NCBI RefSeq assembly: GCF_000499845.2
Contig: NC_023755.2
Location: 34,147,253-34,211,252, forward strand
DNA length: 64,000 nt
Source of the DNA: Phaseolus vulgaris
Lineage: Eukaryota; Streptophyta; Magnoliopsida; Fabales; Fabaceae
Direction: 5' to 3'
Shown here in pieces: positions 55,374 to 64,000 of this stretch (the stretch's first letter is position 1; each line of letters opens with the position of its first letter). The notes under the pieces are model-generated. The model searched no databases. It was not told the origin of the DNA and was given only the letters and a program-made list of their open reading frames with translations. The translations under genes and the position numbers were made by a program.

Positions 55374-56444
55374 CACTACAAGAAATAATGATGGTAGAGT
55401 CTCCAAAAGAGCGACGCAAAGAGTAAAAAAGAGACTTTACATGTGACTAGTGTGAGCTTAGCATCCCAATAGAAATGGAAGTTAATGTTTTAGAGACGAC
55501 CTCCAATGGGACACAAATTTACAAGGTAGTGTTGGCTAAGCCTACATAAAGAAAAATATTATTTAACTATAGCGTAGGTTTATGGGACACTAAAATGACT
55601 ATAAAATTAAATAATTATTAAAAAGTGGACTTTAAGTCTTTCCACCCACGTATATACTATGAAATTGTCCTAATCTATAGTCGATGTGAGATCTCCAACA
55701 ACACGTCAAGACTACCAACTCGTACGTGAAACTATATATTATGGGTGGTCCGATAACGAATTGCTATGATAGGTTCGAGATGACTCTGATATTATATTAA
55801 GAAGTGGGCTTTAAGCCTAATTCAACCTCATAAAACCAGCTTATAAGGTGAGGTTTACACCCACTTATATACTATGAAATGTCCTAATATCTAATCGATG
55901 TGGGATCTCCAACAATAATTAAACTTAGAGTCGCCATTGGAGACAATACGTGAGAAAACAAATGTGAGTAAATTGTCGCCATTGGGGACACTACCTCGGA
56001 AACAAATATTAGTGTCACTTAGACTTACGCTAAATTTAATAAAATATTAACTAACATCCATTTTGTGTCCCCATTCTCGACGCAGTATCATTCTGCAACT
56101 TATTTTTTTATTACATCTACTTTGTGTCCACATTCTAGACGCTAACTTATTATTATTATTTTAATAATTTTTAACTTGCATTCACTTTGTGTCCACATTT
56201 TAGACTCAATATTATTCCGTCACTTATTTTTTTTTTATTGTATCTACTTTGTGTCCCCATTCTAGATGCTAACTTATTATTATTACTTTAATAATTTTTA
56301 GTGTGAGTTAAAAGTCTCCATTGTGGACACAATGTTTGACATTTATTTTTGTGTCCAACTTGAGTAGATTTCACTCTTACTAGTGACTTCTTTTTTATAA
56401 CCCTCACTTTTTGTTGGAAGCTAAAGTGAATTTTTCTTGTAGTA
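55374..56444. mobile_element. CACTA element, TSD GAG, carrying a TRIM
   Basis: The left end is CACTACAAGAAATAAT; the right end, reversed, is TACTACAAGAAAAATT, with its first base changed from C. GAG is at 55371-55373 and 56445-56447. The right half repeats CTACTTTGTGTCCACATTCT with the spacer TAACTTATTATTATTA three or four times. No transposase was seen. A TRIM (55616-55914) lies inside. Confidence 0.88.
55616..55914 (-). mobile_element. TRIM retrotransposon, 299 bp, TSD ATAAT
   Basis: The LTRs are 55616-55700 and 55795-55914. Both end, on the + strand, in GATCTCCAACA (minus: TGTTGGAGATC) and start TATTAA(A/G)AAGTGG. ATAAT is at 55611-55615 and 55915-55919. Next to the right LTR, on the minus strand, is TAATATCAGAGTC, a diverged initiator-Met primer site. 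The left LTR lacks about 35 bp present in the right one. The internal part is about 95 bp with no coding capacity. The form is familiar from legume genomes. Confidence 0.88.
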
Positions 56445-56447
56445 GAG

Positions 56448-57156
56448 TTAAGGTAAATAGTGATTTATATGCACTCTACTTTCTTTAATCCAAAGACGTT
56501 TTACAAGAACAAAATTGTGTTCCAGTCATTAAACTTAAAATGAAACAATACATTAGATGATATAATTAATCCTAATGATACTATCTTAAAATACTTGAAA
56601 TTGACATATATTGTAACAAATATCTCTTCCTATCAAGGAAATATTTTTTAAAATTATTTAATTGTGTCAAATTATATAAAATAATACATAAATATAATTA
56701 AAATTAGATTTGAAGCTTCTTAAAATGTGAAGTTATTATTTCTTTTTTAACCCATTCTACAAGCATGTTGTATGTAGTTCTTTCTTGAATGTTAGTCATA
56801 TATTTTGCAGTTTACAATTATTTTTAAAATTTTGATCAACGATACTATTGTCACTTTGTTATAACATGTTTGAGTTATTGAAAAATTAAACATAACATAC
56901 TTTTTTTTTAATTAATCACAATTGTTACTTCTTCATTTCGTGCTTTTGAAAGTATAACTTTTGTTTAAATTCCACCAAACATTTGTTCCTTAAGATTTTA
57001 AAACATTTTGATCCTCTTTTAATTTAGGCAAAGTTGTGTTAAGTATAAGAAAAAAATGTTCAATCTTATAGTTGTGTCAAGATTTATCCTTAAAAATTAT
57101 GAAAGACTTTAGTTTTGATCCAAGTTAAATCAAAATCTTACTAAATATGAAAAATC
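56448..57156. other. AT-rich intergenic DNA, nothing seen
   Basis: No recognisable gene or repeat between the CACTA element and the Harbinger-like element. Confidence 0.55.
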
Positions 57157-57159
57157 TTA

Positions 57160-57806
57160 TGCTTTGTTTACATTTGGGTGAACACTATTCACGTGGATGG
57201 AATATTAGGGAAATACATTATTTGTATCAGCTGATTAGCAGGGAATTAAGAGCGTTAAAAAACAATGAAATAGGAAAAAAGGTTCTTCTCGATTATGCCC
57301 GGATTACTGAAGAAACACACGTGAACAATTTTATTACATTCTTACTCTTCTCAAAAGTAAAACTGAATATTAATATTTTTTATTAAGAGACACTTTCCAA
57401 GTAATTTATGTGAAGTATTTTAATTTTTCTATTTTTAAACTAATCCAATTCAGTTTGATAAAATACAATTAATATTATTAATAATAAAATAAAAATAAAT
57501 ACAGTCATTTATATAAAATAATTTTGTTTATATAATAATAATATTAATATTATTAATTATAAAAAAATAAACATATAAATAAATTAATATATTTTTTATT
57601 TTTTATTATAAAGATAAATTTACTAACTTATATTTTACACATTTAAAAAAAAAAATTCACAACCATCACATCACTCACAAACTTAACTTTTCTCATAAAT
57701 CCACCTTAATATACCCTAATCCAAACAATATCACTTTCTTTATACTTTCATCTCAAATCACTCCAAATCCACTCACTCAAATCCTTTAGCCAATCCAAAC
57801 ACAACT
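57160..57806. mobile_element. Harbinger-like element, second copy, TSD TTA
   Basis: The left end is TGCTTTGTTTACATTTGGG; the right end, reversed, is AGTTGTGTTTGGATTGG. TTA is at 57157-57159 and 57807-57809. The right 150 bp (ATCACATCACTCACAAACTT, ACCCTAATCCAAACAATATC) matches the right end of the element at 19.4-20.9 kb. The open frame 57147-57386 lies across its left end and is not a gene. Confidence 0.6.
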
Positions 57807-57809
57807 TTA

Positions 57810-59600
57810 ATGCAAGTTGTGTCAAAATTTACTCCTTAAAATTGTAATAAACTTTTATTTTGGTTCAATTTAAGGTGAAATCTTATTCTATAAAAGAAAA
57901 ATTAGCATAATAATAAGTTGTGTAAGAATATACTTATAACCATAATATAATCATGAGTTGTATTAATGTTTGATATAGTAAGAGTTATTTATACATAGTA
58001 AGTTGGAATAAGAGTTTGTTAAACATAACAACGATACATTAACATAATTAAAAAATCATGCTTAAAGTAAATTTCTATCCATAAAATCAACTAAATTCTT
58101 AAAATATTTATATCATACTCACTTAGTTATTTGAACATACATTAATTCCACCGTCTCAAATATGTCTTCATTAAGATAAATTGAAATTATGTTCTTCTTT
58201 CTTCTTTAAAACATTTCACTTCTTTAACTTATATATTCTCTAATGTCCTTTGTTTATATACATATGCTATTTAATTTTCATCATAACACTAAAAGGAGAG
58301 GTTGTATACCTTTCAAATTCTTTCTATAAAAACATCAATAATGAATCAATCATTTAATGACGTAAACCAAAGACTTATCATAACAGCAATAATCTAATTT
58401 GAGGAACGATAACTAAATACTTCCAAGAGAAATGTCACTATAGAAATATTCACCTTGTAATTAATTATTAATTATGATTACGTAAAAGTTATGAAGTTAA
58501 AATATGATTACGTAAAAGTTATGAAGTTAAACAAATGTTTTTTTTTTCAATTTTTAAAATGTTCTAAAAAGGTCAAATTTAACTTCTAATTTAGAATCAT
58601 ATATCTTAACAGAATAGTCAATATTATTTTTTTTGTTGAAATTTTTTTGCTTTATTATGGGTGGTAGTTGAAGCAGTTTGTCACCATCAATATAGGTGGA
58701 TTTTCGGATTTTCTATACTCTTCTTTGTTGTCTTTATATATTGGTGGGAATATAAGTATCTTTAGTAATTTTTATTTTTATTATTATTATTATTATATAT
58801 AAATTTATATTTTATTTAAATGATATATAGATTTATGTGTATGAGACATACAAAAGAGTATGCTAGTGATGTTATTGTGTTTCAAGAAATTTGAGAAATA
58901 AAGTGAGAAAGAAAAAAAAACAATGATGATAAAATTTCAAAAATTCGAATTAAAATACAAAAAATTAAATTAAAAAAATATTCTACATTTAAAACTGCTT
59001 CACAGAATACTCCTAAGACAATAATAAACTTAAATATTAATATAAGAAGAAAATAATAAAATAAATTGAAGTTAAAGAAGAAATCCTTTATATATATATT
59101 ACAGATTTCAAGATTTTGATAAATGAATGGATTTAAATTGGAGTCATTGGTTTTAGATACCTGGAATAAATACAGAAGGCTGTTAAATTAAATTTGAAAT
59201 TACAAATGAGGATGGGCACGTGTTTCTCCAAATCGAAAGAAGAAACCTGCATAATGTTTGTGCAAGCATGATTATAATGTAACCTTGGAGTATTATAGGA
59301 AGTTGTTTGGTCTTTAATCTTTGATTAAAGTTATTAATTTTAAAAATGGTAGGTTTGTGCAGGTAACGTAACGTGAATTAGTGTGTTTGTAGCCGTTAAG
59401 GAAAGGGCAGTTGTATTGTAGTGAGGATGGAAAGAGCATAGAAGAACGCAAGAATGGAAAAAGACGAAAAAGAAGGCAAAAGACCCACACACAGTCACTA
59501 CTACTGAAGCAGATTAACAAATACTGGGAGAACAACTTGTACTGAAAAGGAAATCAAGTTTCAGGTTAGGACAGCCAGACAAAGCCCCACCATCTTCAAC
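57810..59600. other. AT-rich intergenic DNA
   Basis: No gene seen. ATGATTACGTAAAAGTTATG with its flanks is duplicated in tandem at about 58475-58531. The last 200 bp should contain the promoter and leader of the proline-rich gene, but no clear TATA box was identified. Confidence 0.5.
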
Positions 59601-59647
59601 ATTTACAAAATCGTTTTTCCCAGTTGCAGGGGAAAAATAACAGGAGA

Positions 59648-60103
59648 ATGTGCTACGTGGGGAAAGCAACAAAGATCTTCATCTTCATAGTCACCGTGCT
59701 CCTTGTTCTGGGTCTCGTTTTGGGATTGGGGCTCCTCCGCCGCCGCCACCACACCAACACTGCAAATGACTGTTCTGATGGCTCTTGCTTTCATCCATCA
59801 CCTTCATTACCCGACCCCAATTTCAATTCACCAACCCCACCTTCCTCCATTCAATACCCCCCAACCCCACCAACCATTCCGGTTACAAATCCAACCGCTC
59901 CGGTTACAAATCCAACCCCTCCTCCTCCTTCCGACACCAACCCATCTTCGCCGCCGCCGCCAATGCTGCAGTCGCCGCCACCGCCGCCGCCGCCGGAGGA
60001 AACTGCCCCTCCAAATCCTCCAAGTGTGGCGGCGCCACCTATTAATACCCCTACACCAGGGTCGGCGCTGGTGGCTCAAGGTCCTGTGCGTGTTTTTGTG
60101 TAG
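59648..60103 (+). CDS. Small proline-rich membrane-anchored protein
   Basis: 151 residues from the ATG at 59648; the frame is open upstream but has no earlier ATG. Residues about 10-30 are a hydrophobic helix (IFIFIVTVLLVLGLVLGLGL) followed by RRRHH, so it could be a signal anchor. The rest is Pro/Ser/Thr-rich with PPPP runs and PVTNPT repeats, as in extensin/arabinogalactan-like or PERK-type extracellular regions. No kinase, GPI signal or other domain is present. The positive charge after the helix argues for the N-terminus staying outside or in the lumen, but orientation is not certain. The function is not recognised. Base use is more GC-rich than the surroundings, which supports a real gene. 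Confidence 0.7.
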   Translation: MCYVGKATKIFIFIVTVLLVLGLVLGLGLLRRRHHTNTANDCSDGSCFHPSPSLPDPNFNSPTPPSSIQYPPTPPTIPVTNPTAPVTNPTPPPPSDTNPSSPPPPMLQSPPPPPPPEETAPPNPPSVAAPPINTPTPGSALVAQGPVRVFV

Positions 60104-60584
60104 CTATGTATCTGCATTTTGCAGATGGCAATTGGGTCAAAAAGGAAAAGGAAAAGGAAAATCGGTATTGGATCTGAGTGGTTCCTATTACTCTTATTCT
60201 CTTTTTTTCATAATTTTGCTGGGTGATGGGGTTGTTACTTTGTTGGTGTTTTTCTTTTGGTATTGGGATGATGTGAAAGTGGGATCACTTTTTTGTAAGC
60301 CTCTATGTTTTTCGCAATAAGGTATATAACTCTTTGATTATACACTTCAAACGACATTCATTAAATGCAGTAATGCTGCTTACCAGATTTGCATGCATCT
60401 TTCTCCCAAAGGCTCTCCCGAAGGCTCTGAATATATCAAAGTGTGTTTGTTTTTTGCATTAACTCATTTGATAACTGGAGTTGTGTCACGCTATACAATT
60501 TAGAGGTCTTGGATTCCGTCTAGCATTTTGAAGCATTTGGTTATAAGCTTCTGCGTCATAATATCTTGCAAGTGCTTTTCCACC

Positions 60585-60932
60585 TGCATTCTAGGCATTG
60601 AAGCTGAAATTGCACAAAACTAAGGCATGCTTCATGCTAATTCTCTGAGTACATTCAAGATTTTTTTTTCTTTTGAATTTTCTATTAAGATGCAATAGTT
60701 GTTTTAGCTGATAACCAATTAAACAGCTTAAGCACTTGAGATTGTGGATATTTGAGAGTAAAGATCCAAGTCATAAGGCCTTGATGCTGGGGTTGGCTGC
60801 AGCAGTGCTTTTGACATCAGCTCATGTTATAGTGAATTTGGTTTGTGGCTTCAGTTGCCTTTGTTCTCAACAAGAGGATGATAAGGCTTCTCCCAGTAGA
60901 CAATTCTCAATGGCTTCTCTCATTTTAACATG
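60585..60932 (+). pseudogene. DUF1218 (VCC-type) membrane protein, likely pseudogene
   Basis: The open piece at 60727-60932 reads LKHLRLWIFESKDPSHKALM and LGLAAAVLLTSAHVIVNLVC up to SMASLILTW. This is the second coding block of plant DUF1218 four-helix proteins related to VCC and the MWL proteins. An acceptor (AAACAG) precedes it and a donor-like TG/GTAATG follows. About 110 bp upstream, 60585-60620 encodes CILGIEAEIAQN, the conserved end of exon 1, but the expected donor reads AACTAAGG without GT, and no ATG or N-terminal helix precedes it. The third exon is not found before an LTR-like insertion. It may be a recent pseudogene. Confidence 0.75.
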
Positions 60933-60984
60933 GTAATGTCTCATTGCCTCCACTATTGTTTTGGAGAAAAGGAATTAGGAGAAA

Positions 60985-63300
60985 TGAGTATTTTTTTTAT
61001 TAGCAAGAAAAGATAGTTATTTCTCATATTAGTTTATTTTATGTTTTGTTTGGATATAAGATTAGGGAAGGGAACTGTTTGTTTGACTAATCCCTTCCCA
61101 CACTTTATATATAAGGAGAGCTCTTTTCTATTTGTGAGAACACTTGTGTGAGTGATTTGAAATTTATCTTGAACTCTTAGGAAGTAATTGACGATTCTAC
61201 CTCCTTCTTCAAGTAGTACTCTTCTTTCATTCTTGTAAGTTTTTCCATCTTTTCTTCATTGTTCTCTGTCTTGAGTTCTTAATATCTTGTTTGTCTTGTT
61301 ATTCTTTGCTTCGTGTTTCCGCCAATTAATCTCCTTCATCATGTCTTTTTACCTTGTGAAATGTGTTAATTCTTTCTCATCGTTTAGAAGCAAATCTTCA
61401 CATTTAAATAATTTTCTTAGCTTAAATTTGTGTTCGGTGGTAAGCTTCATTTTTAGACCAAAATCCAGAGTTTCCATTGTTAGTTAGTTTGTGATAGAAA
61501 ATTAAATAAAAAACCCTTACAGGTACTTATTTCAAGCTATCAAAGCTTAGATCCAACATCTTGATGACAGATGCAACATTTCCAGCGAAGCAGTTTTGTT
61601 CCATTGGTGCAATTTGCATTGCATTTGAAGCGCGATTTGTTAGCCATTCTGTGAAGTTTGTTCGGTTATTGGTAAGCGTCTTTCATTGAAGGACCGCTGC
61701 ATTCGTTGACTAAGCCAAGCATGACTGAATTCACGTGCAGATGTGAACAAAATTGAATTTGTTGTTTTCAAATCAATTCTTAAATTTTAATTCATGTAAA
61801 GTGCAAACTGAAAGTGTTGTGGTGCGCTTTTGGAATTGGAAATTGACTTAGCAAATAGAGTCTATTTGAATTGAAGATCTCCAAGCGATGCTGGCTAGTT
61901 ACAGGTGGGGTAATCACGCGTACGGTGAATTGAATTGTGAGAGCATTATGCGGTGCGGATCTTGTCAATTGCAATTGATTCGGTATTTTTCGGAAACTAA
62001 ATTGGAATATGAATCTGCAAAGCAGGAGCTGTTTCGAGTGAAGGTGCAGGCAACATGAATTGCACGGTGCAATTAAGAAGCGGAATTATGGAACTGACGC
62101 TGAAATTTACTTTCGGTGCAAGAATCAATCTGGTTTCATTGAAGCATTTCGTCCAAGATTTGGAATTGACACTGCGTCGAATGTAAGCGTATCTGTGCTT
62201 AATAATTTGTTTCAATCGTTTTGTTCAGATGAATTTATCAAGCAGCAGTTCAATTGATCAAGCATGTATTTTAATTGAAGCAGATGATTCAAAGTCTGCT
62301 TCGTTGCTCGAGTGTTTTGGAAGCAAGCAGTTGATATTTTCTGTGATTGAATTAATTCAGCAACTGCAGTTTGAATCAAAACACGTGAGTAGGTTCAATG
62401 CATTTAAATTCCACAAACAGTGGAGACAATTGATCTGAGCAAGCGGATGCAATTTTGTGATTGTTGTGCTTCCGACATTTTATCAAGCATTTAGCAAGCG
62501 CGGTGGCTTTAAATTGAATTGACGGTGCCTTTCTCTATCATTGATCAAACTCCTAATCAGAAGAAGCTGGCTCGTCGATTATTAATTGAACTTGAACGGC
62601 ACAGTTATTGATTGGTTTTTTTATTCAAATAAATTCCATAATTTTGGTGCCTTAGATCATTGAAATAGAGTATTCAAATTGTTTAAAAAGCTCAGCAAGC
62701 AGCACGAGGAGAAATTCGATTTGATTCTTTAAAGCAATTGTGGTAATTCATTGGTTTTGTTGTACGATGCCTTATGCCATTGATTTTGATGTGGTTGGAT
62801 TCAATGGAATAACTAGAGAATTCAATAGCAGTGCATCAAATTAGCTCATCGTGGAATTGTTTGTGATTCTCTTAATAGTTGGTGCAAAGTGAATTCTATT
62901 CGATGCACCTAACTTGAATTGTCGAATTGGCAAAAGATTCTTTTTGTTCAACTGACTGAGATCTTTACTTGAACTGGTGCAGTGGTTCATCTATTTCCGG
63001 TGGCTTGATTAGCTGATTATGGATTGAATTCTTTGATGCCTTTTGTGAATTGAATTTGGTGTAATTCAAGAAGGCTAACAGTTTATTCGAAATTTGGAAA
63101 GAAATTTCTTAAAAAAAAGGGAAGGATGATATGATCTTAAAATAAAAATAAATGTGTATTTTTTATTTGTTTTCTTTATACTAGTTATTTCTAGTATTAG
63201 TTTATTTTATATTTTGTTTGAATATAAGGTTAGAGAAGGGAAGTACTTGTTTCTCTATTTCCTTCCCACCATACTCTCTCTGTAAAAGGGTTTTATGTAC
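60985..63300 (+). mobile_element. Non-coding LTR-like element (LARD/TRIM type), tentative
   Basis: About 115 bp at 61018-61110 (ATATTAGTTTATTTTATGTT, AAGGGAA, CCCTTCCCAC) recurs at 63186-63280 with about 80% identity. After the left copy a stretch resembling a diverged primer site (GCTATCAAAGCTTAGATCC) lies near 61535; before the right copy is AAAAAAAAGGGAAGGATGA. The 1.6 kb between has no long frame. Ends and target duplication were not found. It separates the DUF1218 exon from any downstream exon. Confidence 0.5.
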
Positions 63301-63417
63301 TCATTTTAATAATTTTGATTAAATAAAAATGTGAATTCTCATCTAGAATGTCATATCTAAGGTGGTTATGGATTGGATTTTGGGTAATCCAAATCCAAAT
63401 ATTTGGATTAGATTTAT

Positions 63418-63858
63418 GGCAAATGCTTCTTACACCCAATCATCTTTAACCCGCACCCAACATATTTTTTTAATTTCCAAAAATACCCTTTATTTCGAAA
63501 ATAAAAATCCAGAATTGAAAATAATATATTCCGGAAAAATAAATCCATAAGTGGTTATTGAGTTTTGGAAATAAAAATCCGGAAACAAAAATTAAAATTC
63601 TATTTCGGACAAAAAAATCCGAAATTGAAAATAATACATTCCAGAAAAAAAAATCCGGAAAAGAGATTATTGTGTTTCGGAAATGAAAATCCGGAAACAA
63701 AAATGAAAAACCCATTCCGGATTAAAAAAATCCATAATATAAAATTTCGTTTCGAAAAAAAATATCCAGAACACATATTTTGGAAAAAAAATTTAAGGAC
63801 AGTTTCGTCTTTTCCGCTGGAATCGGGTGCAGTGATATGGTGCAGGAAGCAATTGTCC
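63418..63858. mobile_element. MULE-type MITE, 441 bp, TSD AGATTTAT
   Basis: AGATTTAT is at 63410-63417 and 63859-63866; the 9th base differs. Ends are GGCAAATGCTTCTTACACCC and, reversed, GGACAATTGCTTCCTGCACC. The core repeats TTTCGGAAATAAAAATCCGG-like motifs. Terminal and core sequence resemble the MITE upstream of ATXR3 (23827-24220), so both likely belong to one family. Confidence 0.75.
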
Positions 63859-63866
63859 AGATTTAT

Positions 63867-64000
63867 AATCCAAATCCATATTTTTAATAAAAAGAATTTG
63901 GATATCCAAATCCACATATTTGGATTGGATTTTAAGTAAAAATCCATATTTTTATAAAAAAAATTGTATTTTAAATAAAAAATCATGTTTTCTTAAAAAA
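63867..64000. other. AT-rich end of window
   Basis: AATCCAAATCCA(C/T)ATTTTT(G/T)GAT-type motifs recur here and at 63370-63410. They may be part of another short repeat that continues past the window. Confidence 0.4.

Noticed and set aside
57147..57386. 79-codon open frame
   Set aside because: It spans the left end of the Harbinger-like element and has no family similarity.
59703..60320. 205-codon frame rich in His, Pro and Arg over the proline-rich gene
   Set aside because: It is an out-of-frame reading of the C-rich region. The 59648 frame has a start codon, membrane helix and coherent composition.
63470..63986. Frames of 124 and 128 codons near the end
   Set aside because: They fall on the repeated AAATCCGGA-type core of the MULE MITE and on AT-rich sequence; composition is Lys/Asn or Phe/Ile only.

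Overview
The window is nuclear DNA from a flowering plant. It is AT-rich and intron-bearing, and it is full of Ty1/copia, Ty3/gypsy, CACTA, hAT, Harbinger-like and MULE-like elements. The form of the TRIM at 55.6 kb and of the Tat/Ogre-type remnant suggests a papilionoid legume, perhaps Phaseoleae. That placement is inference from repeat style, not from a marker gene. I saw no rRNA, tRNA or bacterial-type features.

Only three genes look functional, all on the + strand. (1) ATXR3/SDG2, a histone H3K4 methyltransferase, has its CDS at 24974-39095 in 19 coding exons. The splice model sums to 7182 nt, divisible by 3, about 2393 aa. (2) An intronless atypical bHLH transcription factor lies at 42591-43313. 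(3) A small signal-anchored proline-rich protein lies at 59648-60103. A DUF1218 (VCC-type) gene at 60.58-60.93 kb looks like a pseudogene.

The rest is layered mobile DNA. 1-3.3 kb: decayed Ty3 chromovirus pol and its 3' LTR. 3.9-9.0 kb: CACTA-type debris with long inverted arms and tandem arrays. 9.5-13.6 kb: a young minus-strand copia element with two 243-bp LTRs identical by eye, non-canonical termini, no gag, and one nonsense codon near the end of pol. 14.75-15.1 kb: foldback MITE. 16.1-16.9 kb: solo LTR with an internal 37-bp minisatellite. 17.4-21.1 kb: minus-strand hAT transposase pseudogene split by a solo LTR and a Harbinger-like element. 23.8-24.2 kb: MULE-type MITE just upstream of ATXR3. 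45.3-52.5 kb: Tat/Ogre-like remnant broken by two related solo LTRs, one of which carries a CACTA element with a palindrome array. 55.4-56.4 kb: CACTA element with a TRIM inside it. 57.2-57.8 kb: second Harbinger-like element. 61-63.3 kb: non-coding LTR-like insertion. 63.4-63.9 kb: second MULE-type MITE.

Nine insertions could be bounded to the base by target-site duplications found by eye (GGATA, TATAC, CTAAG, TTAGC, CATCA, AGA, GAG, ATAAT, and a 9-bp TTCCTCTGA). Three more have plausible but weaker duplications. This gives a relative order of insertion events. No new defence or biosynthetic system was seen. The points most worth following are an F-box/LRR-like segment inside ATXR3, the gag-less but recently inserted copia element, and the 42-bp palindrome array in the CACTA element.
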